Below, in pieces: positions 5,297-6,439 of a stretch of 6,439 nt of DNA. Position 1 is the stretch's first letter; the number at the start of each line of letters is the position of its first letter. This stretch comes from an uncultured Bacilli bacterium (GTDB lineage: Bacteria > Bacillota_I > Bacilli_A > RF39 > UBA660). Made by a program: the position numbers and the translations under genes. A model generated the notes under the pieces. That model saw only the letters and a program-made list of their open reading frames with translations. It did not search any database and was not told where the DNA came from. The stretch spans positions 16,457-22,895 of the forward strand of contig CARZYU010000011.1 of NCBI GenBank assembly GCA_949113215.1. Reading direction: 5' to 3'.

Positions 5297-5319
5297 AAAA
5301 AAAGGACTTATTTAGTCCT
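5297..5319 (-). terminator. Intrinsic terminator after the lipoprotein gene
   Basis: On the minus strand AGGACT (5314-5319) pairs perfectly with AGTCCT (5303-5308) around a 5-base loop, followed by six T residues. The TAA stop of the lipoprotein gene sits across the stem-loop boundary, so the hairpin starts in the last codons. Confidence 0.85.
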
Positions 5320-5857
5320 CATACAAACCATGAAGTTTCTTTCGTTCTGTTTCCGTAATATCATCCATGATCCATTTTCCGTTTTTCTTCTGTAACGTGA
5401 AATTCATCGTATATTTTACTTTTTCTTTCGCATCTTTCAAATATTCTATTTTCTTTTCGGTATATTTTTTATCGTCCATTTTTTTCTCATCGTCATAAAA
5501 TTCATCTTTATGTTTATCGACATAAGCATCCAGTTCTTTTAATTTTGAACGATAATCAAAAACTTCCACTTCCACTTCGACTGTAGCTTTATCGCCATCG
5601 ATGGTTTCGTCCTTAATCTTATAACTCAAGTTCTGGTATTGTTTTTTCATCAGATCTTGATAATCTTTTTTCAACTCTCCTACTAAGCTGTCTTCTCCTT
5701 TGATAACATCTTCTAATTGTTTTAAGACATCTTCGTGCATCGTTTGATACTTTCCTAAGAATTCTTCCACTTTTTTCGTTGGCGTATTCATCATGTCATT
5801 GCATCCTGTGAAAAGAACGACTGCGAAAATAGATAATACGAAAAATAGTTTTTTCAT
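5312..5857 (-). CDS. Hypothetical lipoprotein
   Basis: The N-terminus is a lipoprotein signal: two Lys, a hydrophobic core, then the lipobox Leu-Phe-Thr-Gly-Cys with Cys19 as the lipidated residue. The product should be anchored to the outer face of the membrane. Residues 28-80 are charged and helical (VEEFLGKYQTMHEDVLKQL). Two beta-like segments, ATVEVEVEVFDY and later KYTMNFTLQKKNGKWIMDDI, resemble the end of NTF2-like domains in small Gram-positive lipoproteins, with a Lys/Asp-rich helical insertion between. Substrate and role are unknown. ATG 5857 has a perfect AGGAGG seven bases before it. I see no convincing promoter in the gap from the preceding membrane-protein gene and no terminator there, so co-transcription is possible. 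Its own terminator follows directly. Confidence 0.9.
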   Translation of the reverse strand: MKKLFFVLSIFAVVLFTGCNDMMNTPTKKVEEFLGKYQTMHEDVLKQLEDVIKGEDSLVGELKKDYQDLMKKQYQNLSYKIKDETIDGDKATVEVEVEVFDYRSKLKELDAYVDKHKDEFYDDEKKMDDKKYTEKKIEYLKDAKEKVKYTMNFTLQKKNGKWIMDDITETERKKLHGLYED

Positions 5858-5900
5858 CTTGTTTCCTCCTCAATACTATTCTTGACAGAGGATTCTTTTT

Positions 5901-6439
5901 TTATGCACTCTTTTTTGTTCTTTGATATAAAATGAATTTCCCTTTTATGACGATTTTCTTATAAGCATCATCTCGTTTTAAAAAATAATGAAGATCATTT
6001 TTGGTGGTAGTGATAATATAATCAAAATCATACTTTTCAAAAAGTTCCACGTAGCCAACAGGCAACTTCCAAACATCTTCCAGATACGTTTCTTTTCCGT
6101 TGAATTCTTTTAAGTAAAGATCACATCTTGAGTCGATAAAGACTGGAATATCCCGAAATAATAAATAACTTCCATAATTGTATTCGTTAAAAAATCTTTT
6201 CTCTTGATAATCGATATTTTCTTTGATGTAGTCTGCAAGTTCTACCGGATAGTCAGAGGTAACATACTGATTTTTTTCATTGGATAACGAGGTAACTCCA
6301 ATGCAGAGTGCCAAACAAATGCTTAGGATGATAATCAAAGCAAGAGGTGTACGCATCGTCGAGACAAAAAGGAGGTTTCCTTCTTCTATTTTTTTAGGGT
6401 GAATTCCTTGTAAGAGTCTATGAAAAGCAAACACTCCCG
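5901..6439 (-). CDS. C-terminal part of a multipass membrane protein, glycosyltransferase-like, 5' end outside window
   Basis: The frame is open to the right edge. The GTG at 6434 has no ribosome binding site and lies mid-frame, so the true start is outside. About 179 C-terminal residues are visible. One transmembrane segment (PLALIIILSICLALCIGVTSL, about 30-50 residues after that GTG) is followed by an extracytoplasmic domain with FFNEYNYGSYLLF, IPVFIDSRCDLY and FDYIITTT. This resembles the tail of large polytopic membrane proteins related to lipid-linked sugar transferases. There the pattern is a Phe-Asn-Glu-Tyr-x-Tyr/Trp-Gly-x-Tyr-Leu motif followed by Val-Phe-Ile-Asp-x-Arg-x-Asp-Leu-Tyr. 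That family link is from memory of the motif, not a search. The stop is TAA, and the lipoprotein gene follows after a short gap. Confidence 0.8.
   Translation of the reverse strand, partial: GVFAFHRLLQGIHPKKIEEGNLLFVSTMRTPLALIIILSICLALCIGVTSLSNEKNQYVTSDYPVELADYIKENIDYQEKRFFNEYNYGSYLLFRDIPVFIDSRCDLYLKEFNGKETYLEDVWKLPVGYVELFEKYDFDYIITTTKNDLHYFLKRDDAYKKIVIKGKFILYQRTKKSA

Noticed and set aside
5273..5311. Separate promoter for the carboxypeptidase gene
   Set aside because: GATACT could be a -10, but no -35 or TGn extension is found. It must have a weak promoter or rely on read-through of the preceding terminator.
5881..5900. TTGACA-like sequence on the plus strand near 5882 as a promoter
   Set aside because: No matching -10 at the right spacing and no plus-strand gene downstream.
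1..6439. Mobile element, phage, CRISPR, tRNA, rRNA or riboswitch
   Set aside because: I saw no terminal repeats, transposase or integrase motifs, regularly spaced repeats or conserved RNA sequences; gene spacing is tight throughout.

Overview
The window reads as ordinary chromosome from a low-GC Gram-positive bacterium (Firmicutes). The signs are AT-rich DNA, strong AGGAGG or AGGTGA ribosome binding sites, frequent TTG and GTG starts, TATAAT promoters, and a penicillin-binding carboxypeptidase and lipoprotein with Gram-positive style signals. TGA acts as a stop, since genes overlap precisely at it, and Trp is TGG, so the genetic code is standard. I infer a gut or host-associated member of the Bacilli/Erysipelotrichia-like lineages, but the sequence does not fix this. 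I see no phage, IS, CRISPR, tRNA or rRNA signal.

Layout. Positions 1-538 (minus) hold the N-terminal part of an unrecognised, highly charged helical protein that runs off the left edge. It is divergent from a single-cluster [4Fe-4S] ferredoxin (649-843, plus), the only plus-strand gene, which has a near-consensus promoter. A terminator usable from both sides separates ferredoxin from the convergent pseudouridine synthase rluB (875-1597, minus). rluB follows an orphan 107-codon gene (1603-1926) that has its own promoter.

The centre (1982-4141, minus) is a compact DNA-repair cluster in transcription order: ogt-type O6-alkylguanine methyltransferase, hypoxanthine-DNA glycosylase, one small ORF or a frame-disrupted pair, then mutY. 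Genes overlap by 4 bases or abut, and the three repair genes all use TTG or GTG starts. Together they would repair O6-alkylguanine, deaminated adenine and adenine opposite 8-oxoguanine.

The right side (minus) holds a D-Ala-D-Ala carboxypeptidase with its own terminator (4187-5272), a lipoprotein with its own terminator (5312-5857), and the C-terminal part of a multipass membrane protein (5901-6439) cut by the right edge.

A dac gene, rluB and fer near one another recall the Bacillus subtilis dacB-spmA-spmB-rluB...fer neighbourhood. Here repair genes occupy the space where the spore maturation genes would be. I found no clearly new system. The best candidate for novelty is the small ORF (or broken gene) translationally coupled between the hypoxanthine glycosylase and mutY.
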